Positions 35,074 to 36,480 of a DNA stretch of 36,480 nt are shown one piece after another. Both the position numbers and the translations under genes were made by a program. The stretch's first letter is position 1. The number at the start of each line of letters is the position of its first letter. Source of the DNA: Acaryochloris sp. CRU_2_0. Lineage in GTDB: Bacteria > Cyanobacteriota > Cyanobacteriia > Thermosynechococcales > Thermosynechococcaceae. The stretch covers positions 1 through 36,480 of the forward strand of contig JAAUOM010000035.1 in NCBI GenBank assembly GCA_012034865.1. Reading direction: 5' to 3'. The notes below the pieces were generated by a model. It was given only the letters and a program-made list of their open reading frames with translations, was not told where the DNA came from and did no database searches.

Positions 35074-35808
35074 ATGAAATCTCAATCTAGAATTCTCCCC
35101 ACAACCTTGGCTTCTTTGATCCTGTTCAGTTCAGGCATCGGCATTGATGCCGCCCAAGCCCAATTTTCTGATCGCCGACGACCCCGATCTTTTCCAGAAG
35201 CCGCCGAGCAGTGGGGCTATGACTGTAAACGTCAAAACTCTGGCTATTTTTGTCGCTCTAATGACCGCTCAGATCGCGGCGAGGATGACTGGGATGATCA
35301 AGATGAGGATCGGGGTAATGATGACTGGCGGTTTAGCAAAGGTCGTCTCTACCAAGGCCAAACGATTCGCACCACCGCTAAAAATCGCGATCGCTTAGTG
35401 ATTCGCAAAAACGACAACATGACCCTCACTCTCTACGTTGATGAAAATATTCGTGGCGATGATACTGACCGGGTGATCATCCCTCGCAATAGCCGCATTG
35501 AAGGTCGTCTGCGTCCCCGTGATGGTGGCACCCAGTTTGAAGCGGAGCGCCTGACGTTGCCCAATGGCCGTCGCTATGATCTGGATGCTTCTTCAGAAAT
35601 TGTTTACCCTAATCGACAGATTGCCTCTCGACGCACCACCACGTCTGACGCGGCTAAAGATATTTTGTCCACAATTTTGGGCGATCGCAGACGCGATGAT
35701 CGCGATGATGATATTGACCGTGGCAGCAACCAACGGGGGGATTTAATCGTGGTCTATCCTGATCGGGATCTCGATCTGCGCCTGGAAAAAGATTTAAGAA
35801 TTGACTAA
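35074..35808 (+). CDS. exported Arg/Asp-rich protein
   Basis: A 244-aa secreted protein. The start at ATG 35074 gives a signal peptide (MKSQSRILPTTLASLILFSS, cleavage near AAQAQ); a GTG nine bases earlier is unlikely. The mature part opens with an Asp/Arg-rich low-complexity segment (RSDRGEDDWDDQDEDRG), followed by a beta-rich domain (GRLYQGQTIRTTAKNRDRLV, YVDENIRGDDTDRVIIPRNS, IEGRLRP) and a second charged tail. It resembles a conserved family of cyanobacterial periplasmic proteins without known function. A double hairpin terminator follows 23 bp after the stop. Confidence 0.8.
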   Translation: MKSQSRILPTTLASLILFSSGIGIDAAQAQFSDRRRPRSFPEAAEQWGYDCKRQNSGYFCRSNDRSDRGEDDWDDQDEDRGNDDWRFSKGRLYQGQTIRTTAKNRDRLVIRKNDNMTLTLYVDENIRGDDTDRVIIPRNSRIEGRLRPRDGGTQFEAERLTLPNGRRYDLDASSEIVYPNRQIASRRTTTSDAAKDILSTILGDRRRDDRDDDIDRGSNQRGDLIVVYPDRDLDLRLEKDLRID

Positions 35809-35830
35809 ATCCTAGGAGTCCGTCAGGGGC

Positions 35831-35887
35831 AGCTTGCGCTCACCCCTGAGCGCAAGCTAGAAAGACCTCTGGATCAACCAGAGGTCT
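35831..35887 (+). terminator. tandem hairpins after the exported protein
   Basis: Stem 1 is AGCTTGCGCTC (35831-35841) with GAGCGCAAGCT (35848-35858), an 11-bp perfect stem with a 6-nt loop. Stem 2 is AGACCTCTGG (35863-35872) with CCAGAGGTCT (35878-35887), a 10-bp perfect stem with a 5-nt loop. No T run follows, but two strong stems between a gene and a tRNA probably insulate the transcripts. Confidence 0.6.
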
Positions 35888-35912
35888 AAATGCTATATTC
35901 AAAGACGCAATG

Positions 35913-35985
35913 GCGGGCGTAGCCAAGAGGTTAAGGCAGTGGATTGTGGTTCCACCACTCGTGGGTTCGAGTCCCATCGTCCGCC
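35913..35985 (+). tRNA. tRNA-His (anticodon GTG)
   Basis: A complete cloverleaf. The acceptor GCGGGCG (35913-35919) pairs with CGTCCGC (35978-35984) with one G-U. Next come T8-A9, a D-arm GCC..GGC and an anticodon stem GTGGA/TCCAC around TTGTGGT with anticodon GTG at 35946-35948. The T-arm is GTGGG-TTCGAGT-CCCAT. G at 35912 and C73 at 35985 form the extra G-1:C73 pair that marks tRNA-His. CCA is not encoded. Confidence 0.96.
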
Positions 35986-36023
35986 CTGATTCTAGATCCT
36001 GACCAAAAATGTAGCAGAGTGGG

Positions 36024-36344
36024 TCAATTCTGGTCAGCGCTAGAGCCAAAGGCTCTGTCCATGACTTGGCTCAGGAACTCTCCCACCTGAGGTTCTTCCG
36101 ATTGGCGAGAACCTGCCATATTCAGGATGGCAATCGGACATTGAGCCACAAACTCTTGCATACAGGCTGCTGCCGCTGGAATCCCCATCTCTGCATCAAT
36201 ATGGATCCACGCAGAATTTACCCGCTGCTGCAAATCCCTGAATTCTTGCGCCAAGGTCTGATCAGGCAGGACTTTGCTTGCGCGTCGATACCAATATCTG
36301 GCGTTACTCAAATCCCCTTCGACTCGGTGCAAGTAGGCATGAAT
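36024..36344 (-). pseudogene. hypothetical protein, 5' part cut off by an IS
   Basis: The C-terminal 106 codons of a protein that I do not recognise: [20 protein letters not shown], then a helical [20 protein letters not shown] and a tail ending SSADQN. The [13 protein letters not shown] wording suggests a TPR-like or small helical family. Reading upstream on minus, the frame meets a TGA at 36345-36347 with no proper start, exactly where the sequence changes into the leader of an IS1-family transposase. The missing N-terminus should lie beyond the right edge, on the far side of the element. No start codon is available, so the fragment is probably silent. Confidence 0.6.
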
Positions 36345-36350
36345 TCAGAC

Positions 36351-36480
36351 AAGGGTAGTCCACCAGATGTAAGGATAGGGGTGATTCAACTTTCCAGGAT
36401 CCCCCATGTCCAAGTTAACTTGTCCTAGCTGTGGTACTCAAGCCATCGTTAAAAACGGTCGCATCCATAATGGCAAACAA
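36351..36480 (+). mobile_element. left part of an IS1-family element, running off the window
   Basis: The host frame ends near 36345 and a transposase starts at 36406, so the left end of the element lies between about 36345 and 36360 (GGGTAGTCCACC is a candidate terminus). The inverted repeat and target duplication cannot be verified because the right end is outside the window. It is a different IS1-type lineage from the dead copy at 9272. Confidence 0.6.
36406..36480 (+). CDS. IS1-family transposase, N-terminal part
   Basis: The first 25 codons from ATG 36406, MSKLTCPSCGTQAIVKNGRI and onward, form the start of the InsA-type zinc finger (CPSCG, then VKNGR) that opens IS1-family transposases. 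The frame is open to the window edge; the rest of the gene and its catalytic DDE part are not seen. No lesion is visible in this portion, unlike the copy at 9331-10174, so the element may be intact and was inserted into the gene ending at 36024. Confidence 0.75.
   Translation, partial: MSKLTCPSCGTQAIVKNGRIHNGKQ

Noticed and set aside
35840..36049. Minus-strand frame across the tRNA region
   Set aside because: It lies on top of the tRNA-His gene and its terminator hairpins, so it is a chance frame.

Overview
The window comes from a cyanobacterium. The evidence is ldpA, ndhN, ictB, a GlgA of the cyanobacterial type, a Ycf45/R3H ATPase, an RppA-type regulator, a DUF4278 protein, and about twenty copies of the HIP1 octamer GCGATCGC. 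An Acaryochloris-like genome would fit the IS-rich, pseudogene-rich style, but that genus guess is weak inference.

Layout. 1-8.5 kb is mostly housekeeping: RppA-type response regulator (-), small membrane protein (+), HAD phosphatase (-), a frame-broken membrane protein (+), glycogen synthase (-), SIMPL protein (+), dnaX (+) and two secreted proteins, the second with an internal stop. 9-12.5 kb is a decayed accessory zone: two MITE-like elements, a dead IS1-type copy with recognisable ends, a truncated class II glutamine amidotransferase, a nuclease-like remnant and a broken FHA-Ser/Thr kinase gene. 12.5-17.3 kb returns to stable genes: AmpG-like transporter, thioredoxin, FHA protein, DUF4278 protein, hisIE.

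17.4-26.3 kb is an AT-rich block without HIP1 sites. It holds a minus-strand operon of a heme-oxygenase-like diiron protein followed by a FOXRED2-like flavoprotein with two MshEN-like repeats at its C-terminus. A 920-bp repeat-rich gap separates this from a 5.2-kb kinase/ATPase/GAF/histidine-kinase gene on the plus strand. This block looks acquired and is the best candidate for an undescribed pathway.

26.5-36.5 kb is housekeeping again: a transaldolase-family aldolase, R3H ATPase, LdpA, NdhN, a Dda/RecD-like helicase and a hypothetical protein on minus; then a LuxR-type response regulator with ictB, a secreted protein and tRNA-His on plus. At the right edge a gene fragment is cut by an IS1-family element that runs off the window.

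A recurring oddity is that four recognisable genes are broken at five short A/T homopolymers, and each break is repaired by adding one base. Either the sequence under-calls homopolymers or this lineage really carries, and perhaps tolerates, such frameshifts.
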